From an uncultured Prevotellaceae bacterium (GTDB taxonomy: Bacteria; Bacteroidota; Bacteroidia; Bacteroidales; Bacteroidaceae), in assembly GCA_900316285.1 (NCBI GenBank), contig ONCG01000013.1, positions 79,344-143,343 of the forward strand: a stretch of 64,000 bases of DNA. The letters are read 5' to 3'. Below the pieces are notes generated by a model, which was given only the letters and a program-made list of their open reading frames with translations, was not told the DNA's origin and did no database searches. The translations under genes and the position numbers were made by a program. Below, piece after piece: positions 34,613-42,640 of the stretch (its first letter is position 1; every line of letters begins with the position of its first letter).

Positions 34613-35734
34613 TTACTTTGTTACTTTGAACTCGTTGACGAGCCTGATGACCTCGCTCACTTCTTCATCCGTCAGAACGGGACTCATGGGCAACGACAGT
34701 TCTTCGCGACTGAGTTGCTCGGTGATGGGCAGCGACAGGTTGTTCCATTCGCAGTAGCACTTCTGCCGATGAGGTGGAACAGGATAGTGAACCAGTGTCT
34801 CTACTCCATGTTCCATGAGGTATTGTTGCAGCGCATCGCGCTCTGCCGAGAAAACCGGGAACAGATGGTAGACATTCTCACCATCGCCCATCGGCCGCGG
34901 CAGCCAGATGAGTGGATTGCAGATTTCCTGCTCATAGCGGCGACCGATTTGTTGCCGGCGGGCATTGTCTTCGTTAAGGTACTTCAACTTCACCTGCAAA
35001 AAGGCTGCCTGCAGTTCGTCGATACGCGAATTGCGGCCCTTGTAGTCGCTGACGTATTTCTCACTCGAACCATAGTTTCCCAAAGCCCGTATCACAGCAG
35101 CAAGCTCGTCGTCGTCGGTGGTAACGGCTCCGCAGTCACCCATCGAACCAAGGTTCTTACCCGGATAGAAGCTATGTCCAGCCGCATGACCCAACGCCCC
35201 CGTTACTTTGTCACTCTGGTACTTTGTTACTTTGCACCCATGTGCCTGGGCATTGTCTTCAACGAGCAGAAGATTGTGATCGCGGCAGAAAGCAGCGATG
35301 CGCTCCGTCCATGCACAACGACCATAGAGGTGGACAAGCATGAGCGAACGCGTGCGGGAAGTGACATGTTGTTCCAACAACTCCTCGTCAATCTCCAGCG
35401 TGTCTTTGTTCGGTTCCACCAGCACTGGGCGCAGTCCGTTCTCGGTGATGGCGAGGATGGAGGCAATGAACGTATTGGCGGGCACCAGCACTTCGTCGCC
35501 AGGTTGCATCCTGCCCATCTCTATATAGGCACGATAGATCAGCGTGAGTGCATCGAGTCCGTTGCCGACTCCGATGCAATGACGGGTGCCGATAAACGAC
35601 GCATAAGCCGACTCGAACGCCCGCGTCTGCTCACCTTGCAGAAACCAGCCCGAGTCGACCACCTGCCTCATTGCCTCGTGATATTCCTCGGCGTGACAGG
35701 CCGTCACCTTCTGTAAATCCAGAAATCTGATCAC
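34613..35734 (-). CDS. DegT/DnrJ/EryC1 sugar aminotransferase
   Basis: The 373-residue PLP enzyme has GVGNGLDALTL, GDEVLVPANTFIAS, LLVEDNAQAHG, the PLP-lysine segment HSFYPGKNLGSMGDCG, and RNSRIDELQAAFL. It makes an amino sugar nucleotide such as a 3- or 4-amino-deoxyhexose for surface polysaccharide. The stretch KVTKYQSDKV, between AHGC and TGALGH and next to the active site, is encoded by CTTTGTTA-type octamers. It replaces the usual short GxxxG loop. The C-terminal FKVTK comes from the same octamers. Confidence 0.92.
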   Translation of the reverse strand: MIRFLDLQKVTACHAEEYHEAMRQVVDSGWFLQGEQTRAFESAYASFIGTRHCIGVGNGLDALTLIYRAYIEMGRMQPGDEVLVPANTFIASILAITENGLRPVLVEPNKDTLEIDEELLEQHVTSRTRSLMLVHLYGRCAWTERIAAFCRDHNLLLVEDNAQAHGCKVTKYQSDKVTGALGHAAGHSFYPGKNLGSMGDCGAVTTDDDELAAVIRALGNYGSSEKYVSDYKGRNSRIDELQAAFLQVKLKYLNEDNARRQQIGRRYEQEICNPLIWLPRPMGDGENVYHLFPVFSAERDALQQYLMEHGVETLVHYPVPPHRQKCYCEWNNLSLPITEQLSREELSLPMSPVLTDEEVSEVIRLVNEFKVTK

Positions 35735-35975
35735 TTTCTATGATTAATAACGCGCGCAAACATTAATTATTGCATAGGGTCAAGAAAAACTCTCCGCTCT
35801 CCATTCTAAACTATCCGCTCAGTTCTGCCGCTTTCATAGCGCAGCGGAGAAAGAACTATAAACTCTATACTCTCAACTGACTCTAAACACTAAACTCTCA
35901 ACTGACTCTAAACTCTACACTATCAACTATTAACTTTCAACTATAGGGATTTTCCCCTCTCACTTTAGGGAAAAT
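35735..35975. repeat. ACTCTAAAC simple-repeat region
   Basis: Long degenerate ACTCTAAAC/ACTCTCAACT runs and one GCTTTCATAGCGCAGCGGAG...AGAAC element (about 35826-35853). An AATCCT/AGGGATTTTCCC stretch precedes the promoter of the next gene. Confidence 0.65.
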
Positions 35976-35978
35976 CCT

Positions 35979-36009
35979 TTTGGAGGCTTGATTATTCGTC
36001 GTATCTTTG
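35979..36009 (+). promoter_or_regulatory. Promoter of the Gly/Asn-rich protein gene
   Basis: -33 TTTG at 35979-35982 and -7 TATCTTTG at 36002-36009, spacer 19 bp. The leader is about 75 bases to the ATG at 36091. Confidence 0.7.
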
Positions 36010-36090
36010 CAACGTGAAAAGGTCTATAAAGCCAATTTACAACCGAGAACAACGAAAATAAATAATAAACAACTTAAAACAAACAAGAAT

Positions 36091-37230
36091 ATGAAGAAGA
36101 TGATGACCGCCCTTGTGGCACTGTTCGCATTCGTAGCATCGGCAAGCGCCATGAGCTACGAGCAGGCCCGCCAGCAGGCTCTGTTCCTGACCGACAAGAT
36201 GGCCTATGAGCTCAACCTTACGGAAGAGCAGTATGAAGCAGCCTACGAGGTAAACCTCGATTACCTCATGGGCGTAAACACACAGGACGACCTCTATGGC
36301 ATCTATTGGGAGCGCCGTAATCTCGACCTGAGCTATATCCTCCTCGATTGGCAGTATCGTCTGTATCTGGATGCCACGTACTTCTATCGCCCCCTCTACT
36401 GGAGCGCAGGCTACTGGCACTTCGGCATCTACGCCCGCTATCCGCACCGCGACTACTTCTATTTCGGAATGCCTCGCTTCTATAGCGTTTATCGCGGTGG
36501 CCACGCATGGCACATGAACGGCGGTCGCTCGTGGTATCACGGACGCTCCTTCGCTCCCACCGGACGCGGACGCAACGAGCACTTCGGCATGCACAACCGC
36601 TTCGAGCGTGGTGACTACGGACGCGGCTCGCGCGGCCTCGACAATCGCGGCAACAACCGTGGCTACAACAACGGCAATCGCGGCAACGACAACCGTACAT
36701 TCGGAAACCGTGGCACAAACCGCGGCAACAACAATCGCAGCTTCGACCAGGGCCGTGGACAGCGCAACGTTGGCTCGTCCGTACAGAGCAGACCTAACAA
36801 CGTACAGCCCGGCCGTTCCTCACAGCCTGGCTACAGCAACCAGAATGGCAACTTCGGAGGCTCGCGCCAAAGCAGCACCCGCACCACTGTTGGTCGCCAA
36901 TACAACGGCTCCAACCATAGCGAGGGCACAACGCCGCGCAGCACCTTCACTCCCACTCCGCAGCGTTCCGTCCAGGGTGCTTCGCCCTCACGCTCCATCA
37001 ACCGCTCCGGCAGTTCATCGGTGAACCGTTCTACCACCCACTCAGCTCCCACTCGCAGCTATAGCACGCCCAGCCGCGGCAGCTCCATGAGCTCGCACTC
37101 CTCGGCTCCCACACGTTCTATCAGCGGTGGTTCGCGCGGTGGTTCCAGCCACAGCAGTGGTATGAGTGGCGGCAGCCGTGGCGGTGGCTCGCGCGGCGGT
37201 GGCGGTGGACACTTCGGTGGTCGTCGCTAA
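36091..37230 (+). CDS. Secreted protein with conserved N-terminus and disordered Gly/Asn/Ser-rich tail
   Basis: From ATG 36091 the 379-residue protein has a signal peptide (MKKMMTALVALFAFVASASA). A compact domain of about 110 residues follows (MSYEQARQQALFLTDKMAYE, LNLTEEQYEAAYEVNLDYLM, YWERRNLDLSYIL). The remaining ~250 residues are low complexity with RGNN/NRG, then SSS/GGS runs. It ends GGGGGHFGGRR. A paralogue on the minus strand (38378-39139) shares the domain and the ending HFGGKR. The function is unknown; the helical Y/E-rich domain resembles DUF-type heteromeric periplasmic proteins that sense or bind envelope partners. Confidence 0.75.
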   Translation: MKKMMTALVALFAFVASASAMSYEQARQQALFLTDKMAYELNLTEEQYEAAYEVNLDYLMGVNTQDDLYGIYWERRNLDLSYILLDWQYRLYLDATYFYRPLYWSAGYWHFGIYARYPHRDYFYFGMPRFYSVYRGGHAWHMNGGRSWYHGRSFAPTGRGRNEHFGMHNRFERGDYGRGSRGLDNRGNNRGYNNGNRGNDNRTFGNRGTNRGNNNRSFDQGRGQRNVGSSVQSRPNNVQPGRSSQPGYSNQNGNFGGSRQSSTRTTVGRQYNGSNHSEGTTPRSTFTPTPQRSVQGASPSRSINRSGSSSVNRSTTHSAPTRSYSTPSRGSSMSSHSSAPTRSISGGSRGGSSHSSGMSGGSRGGGSRGGGGGHFGGRR

Positions 37231-37298
37231 CCAAGAGGAACGATGATAATACATTCTCTCTACATTCATACATTTACACACAATCCATTGCGAAAGAA

Positions 37299-37327
37299 AA
37301 ATCCCAGGCCGTGACGGTCTGGGATTT
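37299..37327 (+). terminator. Rho-independent terminator after the Gly/Asn-rich protein gene
   Basis: A 12-bp stem (AAATCCCAG with GCC, loop GTGAC, then CTGGGATTT) is followed by TTTCTTCG. It lies 69 bp past the stop codon. Confidence 0.75.
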
Positions 37328-37633
37328 CTTCGTATAAGGGATGAGAGTTTAGTGTTGAGAGTTTAGTGTTTAGAGTCAGTTGAGAGTGGAGAGTGGAGAG
37401 TGGAGAAAGGTTGAGAACGCCGCCAACCGTAGGGGCAGCCCCCCGTGTCTGACCGCTCCGTGAGAGAATCATGCAAATGTAGGGACGCGGCGTGCCGCGT
37501 TTATGGAGCAAGTCGGGCAAACCAAACATACCACATTACTTGATTTTGCCTTTCCCCACCAAAAACGCGGCACGCCGCGTCCCTACATCAACAAACATTG
37601 GGCAAATGACCAACAGTAATCGAAAAAATAAAA
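37328..37633. repeat. Repeat-filled gap between terminator and phosphatase gene
   Basis: GAGAGTTTAGTG/GAGAGTGGAGAG simple repeats (37337-37400), a half of the TGTAGGGGCAG element (37429-37456) and a REP-like inverted pair (37477-37588). No gene is supported. Confidence 0.75.
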
Positions 37634-38299
37634 CTACAACTCCAACACGCGAACCTCGCAATTTGCCATCTTCTGTATCTCGTTCATTGGCTTGCCTAAG
37701 TATACGCTTTGAATGGCTTTATTGATGATGCCATGCCCCACCGCGAGCACGGTCTTTCCCGGATAGTTGTCGCGCACGAAGTCTAGGAACTGGCGAGCGC
37801 GAGCCTTCATCGCGTCGAGGGTTTCAATATCGTCGGGCCACACCTCGTTCTGCAAGTCGGGGATATAGCGACCCGTGAACGATCCCCAGTCGCGTTCGCG
37901 CAACAAGAGACCCACCCCCTGGTCCCTACCAGAAGGAAGAAGGCCCACCCCCCTGCCCCTCTCAGAAGGGAGAAGACCCACCCCCCTGCCCCTCCCGTAA
38001 GGGAGGGGAGTAGATACCTTTTCAGATTGGGAACTACTACCTCCCAAAGGCATTTCACTCCCCTCCCTAACGGGAGGGGTTTGGGGGTGGGTCTCCTTCT
38101 TAATAATCTCCAGCGTCTCAACGGCCCTCGCCAAATCGCTCGACAGAAAAACATCGATGTGTTCCCCTCGCAACTGGCGACCCAACTCGTGAGCCTGCTC
38201 TATACCATTCAGGGTCAGACGTCCGTGCGTCTGACCCTGCATGATCTTGTTTACGTTGTCCACGGTCTCGCCGTGACGAACCAGCAACAACCTAGTCAT
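37634..38299 (-). CDS. Histidine phosphatase family protein with repeat insertion
   Basis: The 221-residue protein has the phosphatase start MTRLLLVRHGETVDN, LTLNGIEQAHELGRQLRG, FLSSDLARAVETLEII, and the C-terminal TVLAVGHGIINKAIQ. Both catalytic His regions are intact. Between residues ~70 and ~140 the expected 'ET...ERdwG' segment is expanded by about 65 residues. These residues read THPQTPPVREG, EKVSTPLPYGRGRGVG and LLPSERGRGVGLLPSGR and are encoded by tandem GC-rich CCCACCCCCCTGCCCCTC palindromes (37905-38090). RERDWGSFTG resumes the enzyme. It is probably a phosphoglycerate-mutase-like or α-ribazole-type phosphatase; the substrate is unknown. Confidence 0.85.
   Translation of the reverse strand: MTRLLLVRHGETVDNVNKIMQGQTHGRLTLNGIEQAHELGRQLRGEHIDVFLSSDLARAVETLEIIKKETHPQTPPVREGSEMPLGGSSSQSEKVSTPLPYGRGRGVGLLPSERGRGVGLLPSGRDQGVGLLLRERDWGSFTGRYIPDLQNEVWPDDIETLDAMKARARQFLDFVRDNYPGKTVLAVGHGIINKAIQSVYLGKPMNEIQKMANCEVRVLEL
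37905..38090. repeat. GC-rich palindromic repeats inside the phosphatase gene
   Basis: Three tandem CCCACCCCCCTGCCCCTC-like units, with arms such as CCTCCCGTAAGGGAGGGG, then an inverted CCCCTCCCTAACGGGAGGGG. All are in frame, with no stop on the coding strand. Confidence 0.85.
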
Positions 38300-38377
38300 T
38301 ACTTAACCTTTGAACGCTGCGTAGCAGCTTTTAAACTTTGAACGTAGCGAAGCTACCTTGAACGCAACGAAGTTGCC
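38300..38377. repeat. Mini-hairpin array between phosphatase and Gly/Asn-rich paralogue
   Basis: Units TTGAACGCTGCGTAGCAGC, TTGAACGTAGCGAAGCTAC and TTGAACGCAACGAAGTTGC, one of the clearest examples of constant linker and variable stem. Confidence 0.85.
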
Positions 38378-39139
38378 TTATCGCTTTCCTCCGAAGTGGC
38401 CACTGCTGTTCGACGTACCTGCCGGCCGTGTCGACTGCTGAGTGGGCGTCTGCTGCGGAGCGCGGTTGGTGTTCTGACGGTTCACGCCAGCTGGCTGCCC
38501 GTTGTTCGGCGAGCTTGTGCCTAAGCGACGCGTACCCGTGTTCGAATTGTTCTGACGGTTGTTCGTGCCGGGCTGGTAGCCATTGCCACTTGGGCGACCG
38601 TTATTGGGCTGGCTGAAGTGGGTGTTACCTTTTCCAGACGGCTGCGTGTTCCACGAGCGACCCGTGCCCACATGGCGGTCGGCAGGCTTCGCAATGGTGC
38701 GACCCTCGTAGAAGCTAATCGTGCCACGGTTGCGGCCTCCACGATAAGTGCCATAGACCATAGGCGGCTGGCGGAAGTGGTTACCACGGTCGTAGCGTGT
38801 ATAGATGCTGAACACCCACGAGCCCCGGCGCCACATGGCGGGCTGATAGAAGTCAACCGTTGTGATATACTTGCGATACTGCCACGTGTTGAGCACGAAG
38901 CGCAGGTCGGTGTTACGACGGTTCCAATAGATGCCGAACACATCCTCCTCGTAGCGGATGGAGAGGAAGTAGTCGAGGTTGATCTCGTAGACTGCCTCAT
39001 ACTGATCCATCGTCAGGTGCAGTTCGTACGCCATCTTGTCGGAGAGGAACAGAGCTTCTTGCCGTGCCTGCGTAAAGCTCATTGCCTGGGCGGCTACGAC
39101 TATCGTCGTCAGCACTGCCGTCATCATCATCTTCTTCAT
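38378..39139 (-). CDS. Paralogous secreted protein with disordered tail
   Basis: The 253-residue protein has a signal peptide (MKKMMMTAVLTTIVVAAQA) and a domain starting MSFTQARQEALFLSDKMAYE. It continues DQYEAVYEINLDYFLSIRYE and YWNRRNTDLRFVLNTWQYRK, closely matching the protein at 36091. The tail is shorter and rich in Gln, Asn, Thr and Pro (TQPSGKGNTHFSQP, NNRQNNSNTGTRR), ending SSGHFGGKR. Only the signal, the domain and the final HFGG[RK]R are conserved between the two, which points to a specific role for the C-terminus. A -7 box is at 39289-39296. Confidence 0.75.
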   Translation of the reverse strand: MKKMMMTAVLTTIVVAAQAMSFTQARQEALFLSDKMAYELHLTMDQYEAVYEINLDYFLSIRYEEDVFGIYWNRRNTDLRFVLNTWQYRKYITTVDFYQPAMWRRGSWVFSIYTRYDRGNHFRQPPMVYGTYRGGRNRGTISFYEGRTIAKPADRHVGTGRSWNTQPSGKGNTHFSQPNNGRPSGNGYQPGTNNRQNNSNTGTRRLGTSSPNNGQPAGVNRQNTNRAPQQTPTQQSTRPAGTSNSSGHFGGKR

Positions 39140-39288
39140 ATCAGTTTCAAGTTTCTAGTTTCTAGTTTCTAGTTTCAAGGATATCAAGGAGCCAAAACAT
39201 TGTCCTTTATGCCCTTTTACTCCCCTTTAATCCTTTTATGCTCTTTCTTTTTGCATGCTGCTTCGGCAGCCTTACACTCTTTTGACTG
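39140..39288. repeat. TTTCTAG and CCCTTTTA simple repeats
   Basis: GTTTCTAGTTTCTAG repeats at 39147-39178 and a CCCTTTTACTCCCCTTTAAT run at about 39209-39235, then a CTGCTTCGGCAG palindrome. This is the leader of the minus-strand gene. Confidence 0.6.
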
Positions 39289-39296
39289 CAAATATA
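39289..39296 (-). promoter_or_regulatory. -7 box of the 38378-39139 gene
   Basis: Minus-strand TATATTTG, about 150 bp upstream of the start. Confidence 0.55.
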
Positions 39297-39305
39297 CAAA
39301 AAAGT

Positions 39306-40964
39306 TTAGAAATCGCCATCAGTATTCGTCATTTTTTTCATTCTTGAGAGCATAGTCCTCCAAGCGCCCTCGCTCATTCCCATGATTGTTCGTATCTCCT
39401 CATCGCTCTTCCCCAAGTGGCTCATGATCAAGGTGAAACGCTGCTGGGGCGTGAGCAGCGAATAGCCATCCTGCAGCACCACCGAGAACGGAATGTCGCG
39501 TATGCAGTAGTAAGTCTCGAAGTCTTGATAGTCGCGCTTATACCAGTTCTTCGTGTTGCCTCCTGCCATGAACTGCTCGAAGAGCACGCAGCCATGCGAC
39601 AGCTGCTGCACGTAGTTTTTCTTCATTCGCTCGAGGGTGTCCTCCTGCGCCTGCTCCAGTTGTGTGAGCCGTTCGTTGGCATACTGCAACTGCCCTCGCG
39701 ACTTGCGATTGTCGGAAGCCATCGAGTCCATGAGCTGCTGGGTGCGGGCGGCCTCTTCCTTCACCTTCTCAATGGCCTGGGCATTCTCAGCCATCTGCCG
39801 CTGCAGCGCCTGCAGCCTGTTTTCGCTATGTCGCTTCCGCTGGTAGGCAAGCACGGCTCCTACCGCCAGCACGGCGAGCAATCCCCCACTCCACAGCCAC
39901 GCCGTGCGCCTGCCCGTCTCCAGTTGCTCGTGCTCAATGCGCTTGTCGAACTGCTGTTGCTGTCGCTCCACGTTGTCCTCCCGCCGTTGCCGGTCTACGG
40001 AGTCTTTCAGCTGCGCTATCTCCGAGGCCAGGTCGTTGGCGCGGCGGTAGTCGCCCTGCTGCATCTTCAGCTCCCTAAATGCCTGCAACGTGCTGATGCG
40101 CGTATCAGAACGGCGGGCCACCTCCAGCGCCTTCACATACATCTCCTCAGCCTGCTTCATGTCGCCACGGTCGGCATACAGTCCTGCCAACGACCTGTAG
40201 GCAAATCCGTGTGGCTCTATGTCCAGTGAACGTCGCAGCAGTTCCTCGGCCTTCTGCACACTGCCCAGGTTTTTATAGTACACACCCAGATTGGCCAGCA
40301 CGTGTGCCTGCTCCTCCTTGCTCACCGATGCGATGAGCGGAATGCACTGTTCGAAGTAGTAGAGCGCGCTGTCGGTTTTACCCACATGATGATAGGCCAC
40401 AGCCAGCACCTCGTAGTCCTCCACCAGCAGCTTCGGGTTGTTCAACCCCCGACAGCAGGCCACGGCCTCCTTGGCATAGCGCAACGCCGTCGGATAGTCG
40501 CCTGCCGTGAAGTTGATGTCCTCCAGCCGGTTGCATATCTTACTGCGCAGCAGTTGGTCGCCCACATCGGCCGCCAGCAGTTCTGCCTGCTTCAGGTTCT
40601 CCACCGCCTCGCGCGTCTTGCCTTTCTCGCTCTGCACCGCTCCTTTATAATAATAGGTGCGAGCCAACAGGTTGCTCGGGCCGTGCGCTTTGTAGAAAGC
40701 TAGGCTGAAGTCGAGCAGCGAGTCCGATGCCACTGGCACGTAGGCCTTCCACATCGCCTGCACGCGCAGCAACTGGTAGTAGGCACGCTCCTCGTCGGTC
40801 ATTGCCGCCGTGTCCACACGCTGCACTTCTCTCCACGCCGAGTCAGAGAGTTCCTTGTTCAGCAGCGAGTCTATCTGCACCAACTGTTGCCTTGTCGGCT
40901 GGTTGCCTTGTCTGCATCCTGCCAATAGGGGCAGCACCAGAAGCAAAGGGAATAGTCTTTTCAT
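39306..40964 (-). CDS. TPR membrane protein with C-terminal HTH-like segment
   Basis: From ATG 40964 the 552-residue protein has a lipoprotein-like signal (LLLVLPLLAGC) and eight or so TPR units (YYYKGAVQSEKGKTREAVEN, ANLGVYYKNLGSVQKAEELL, LAGLYADRGDMKQAEEMYVK). A transmembrane helix (WLWSGGLLAVLAVGAVLAY), a coiled coil (about 380-450) and a C-terminal region end in EIRTIMGMSEGAWRTMLSRM. The last part resembles a helix-turn-helix. This is a widespread Bacteroidetes design: periplasmic TPR sensor joined through the membrane to a putative DNA-binding tail. The upstream -7 box is at 40990-40997. Confidence 0.8.
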   Translation of the reverse strand: MKRLFPLLLVLPLLAGCRQGNQPTRQQLVQIDSLLNKELSDSAWREVQRVDTAAMTDEERAYYQLLRVQAMWKAYVPVASDSLLDFSLAFYKAHGPSNLLARTYYYKGAVQSEKGKTREAVENLKQAELLAADVGDQLLRSKICNRLEDINFTAGDYPTALRYAKEAVACCRGLNNPKLLVEDYEVLAVAYHHVGKTDSALYYFEQCIPLIASVSKEEQAHVLANLGVYYKNLGSVQKAEELLRRSLDIEPHGFAYRSLAGLYADRGDMKQAEEMYVKALEVARRSDTRISTLQAFRELKMQQGDYRRANDLASEIAQLKDSVDRQRREDNVERQQQQFDKRIEHEQLETGRRTAWLWSGGLLAVLAVGAVLAYQRKRHSENRLQALQRQMAENAQAIEKVKEEAARTQQLMDSMASDNRKSRGQLQYANERLTQLEQAQEDTLERMKKNYVQQLSHGCVLFEQFMAGGNTKNWYKRDYQDFETYYCIRDIPFSVVLQDGYSLLTPQQRFTLIMSHLGKSDEEIRTIMGMSEGAWRTMLSRMKKMTNTDGDF

Positions 40965-40989
40965 ATCGCTTATACTCAAAAATACGATG

Positions 40990-40997
40990 CAAAATTA
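40990..40997 (-). promoter_or_regulatory. -7 box of the TPR protein gene
   Basis: Minus-strand TAATTTTG, 26 bp upstream of the ATG at 40964. Confidence 0.55.
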
Positions 40998-41039
40998 CGA
41001 GAAAAAAGTCACATTTCAAAGCAAAAGCCCCCGTGGGAG

Positions 41040-41136
41040 TGTTACAATTTTTTCGCCCTTTTTCGGGGGTAAAACCGCGACAAACGCCCTAAACATGGGG
41101 ATTCTTGATTCTTACCCCCCGGAAAAAACTGTAACA
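41040..41136. promoter_or_regulatory. ~97-bp nested palindrome upstream of lipoprotein gene 1
   Basis: The ends TGTTACAATTTTTTCG and CGGAAAAAACTGTAACA are inverted copies. Further in, CGGGGGTAAAAC opposes TTCTTACCCCCCGG. A nearly identical copy lies at 45777-45873, in front of lipoprotein gene 4. It sits about 50 bp upstream of the promoter. Confidence 0.7.
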
Positions 41137-41164
41137 ATGTTAAAGCGATTTAACACTAAAATGC

Positions 41165-41195
41165 TTGCAAGGAATCTTTTTTCATCCTAACTTTG
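41165..41195 (+). promoter_or_regulatory. Promoter of lipoprotein gene 1
   Basis: -33 TTG at 41165-41167 and -7 TAACTTTG at 41188-41195, spacer 20 bp. It is identical in spacing to the promoter at 45902-45932. Confidence 0.7.
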
Positions 41196-41269
41196 CCTAC
41201 GGAAAGCCGCAAACGCCGGCTCCCACGCGATAAGAAAAAATAATGTGTAAACCTAAAAACAATACGACA

Positions 41270-42607
41270 ATGAAGAAACTGGTTTATCTCCTCAGCTGTC
41301 TGTTCCTGCTCTCTGCAGGTTTCGCAGCCTGCTCCAGCGACTACGATGATCCGCCAGAACAGCCCGAATCGCATCAGAACGAGACACCTATGGACAGCAC
41401 TACAGTTGATAAAGACACGACGGAGGTTGATTCTGTAGATGTGGATACAGTCATTTATAATGATGGTGACAGTTTGCCAATGCTAGAGGTGGGGCGCAGT
41501 TGGAACTACGTGCGCACTCATGCCAATGGTATGACCGACAAAGTTTCGCTAAAGCTGACAGAATCCTTAATCATAGGCTCTGATACAGCATATAAACTTG
41601 CCTACTGCACACCAGAAGACACTATGGTCAGATATGCGATTTCACTGCCTGCCTTCTACATGAAGAAACTGTTGTTCAGCTACGACCTTGAGAACGGAAA
41701 GGAGAAGAAGGGATTCCTGCCCTTCTTGCTCGGATGGGGCGCCTCTACGTTCAAGTGGAATTTCGGTGGAGGACCAGCCTACGAGCAACATCTTCCCGGT
41801 AAGTTGCGAGTGATGGATGAGATAGCCGTCGGTAGAACCAAGTACAAACGGTATGCACTCTTTGATGATAATAATAAGACCGTCGATCTATGGATAAGTG
41901 GTATCGGTTCCATGAAGACGGGCATTTTAGTCGGTGAGAGGTATCAGGATATTGTTGGAACCGATGTACTGACCTTCGAGTCGCTGACCGACGGCGAAGG
42001 GAGTTTACTGTGTCGTGCCACCGACTTCACTGCCTCCTCGATTGTTGATGCCAACTATCGCCCGCTGGTAGAGGACAAGAAGGTTTGGTATTGTGCCGAA
42101 TTCAATGGTGCAGGAACCGCAGGCTGGCAGTTCCAGTATTTCACAGATGGCGATACTATCGTCGGCGGTCAGCAGTGCCTCAGGCTCTATGGGCAGAACC
42201 ACTACAAGAGCGGCCTCACGGAATATCTTTGTGCGCTTTACGAGAAAGACCGTCAGGTGTGGTTTGCTGAGGCTGGTTCTGAAGAGTTCCGTCTGCTGTA
42301 CGACTTTTCGATGAGCTATGACGAGACGATGACGCTGATGTTTGAGAACATCCGCGGCCGTAGCGGAACGATGACAAAACGGGGCGACAACTATTACATA
42401 CACGACGGCCAGGCTTGGCATGCACACATTTTCAACGGCCCTTGCATCTTGGAGGGTGTTGGGGCCGATAGTGGATTGCTAATGCCGCTACTTGTGAATA
42501 TTACGGGTGGCTACTATTCGCTGCTGCTCTGCACGGTTGACGGCAAGGTCATCTACGACAGCCATGAGATGAATCGTGAGGATATTCTGCCTGTAACACT
42601 GCAATAG
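41270..42607 (+). CDS. Lipoprotein 1 of the SSDYDDPPEQP family (445 aa)
   Basis: Start MKKLVYLLSCLFLLSAGFAA, lipobox GFAAC, then CSSDYDDPPEQPESHQNE, the module shared by four genes here. A Thr/Asp-rich linker is followed by about 390 residues of unknown fold. It contains two similar parts, each with a 'LEVGRSWNYV' or 'VEDKKVWYCAEF' start. The first has YKLAYCTPED and FKWNFGGGPA; the second has QQCLRLYGQNHY and FRLLYDFSMSY. This suggests an internal duplication. I cannot name a family. The gene has its own promoter and is followed closely (33 bp) by lipoprotein 2. Confidence 0.75.
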   Translation: MKKLVYLLSCLFLLSAGFAACSSDYDDPPEQPESHQNETPMDSTTVDKDTTEVDSVDVDTVIYNDGDSLPMLEVGRSWNYVRTHANGMTDKVSLKLTESLIIGSDTAYKLAYCTPEDTMVRYAISLPAFYMKKLLFSYDLENGKEKKGFLPFLLGWGASTFKWNFGGGPAYEQHLPGKLRVMDEIAVGRTKYKRYALFDDNNKTVDLWISGIGSMKTGILVGERYQDIVGTDVLTFESLTDGEGSLLCRATDFTASSIVDANYRPLVEDKKVWYCAEFNGAGTAGWQFQYFTDGDTIVGGQQCLRLYGQNHYKSGLTEYLCALYEKDRQVWFAEAGSEEFRLLYDFSMSYDETMTLMFENIRGRSGTMTKRGDNYYIHDGQAWHAHIFNGPCILEGVGADSGLLMPLLVNITGGYYSLLLCTVDGKVIYDSHEMNREDILPVTLQ

Positions 42608-42640
42608 TCATCGAAAGGAAACCTCAAAAACAATACAACA

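Noticed and set aside
36037-36718. Cys/Arg-rich minus-strand frames opposite the Gly/Asn-rich protein
   Set aside because: The plus-strand gene has a promoter, signal peptide and terminator; the antisense frames have the biased composition of a mirrored low-complexity region.
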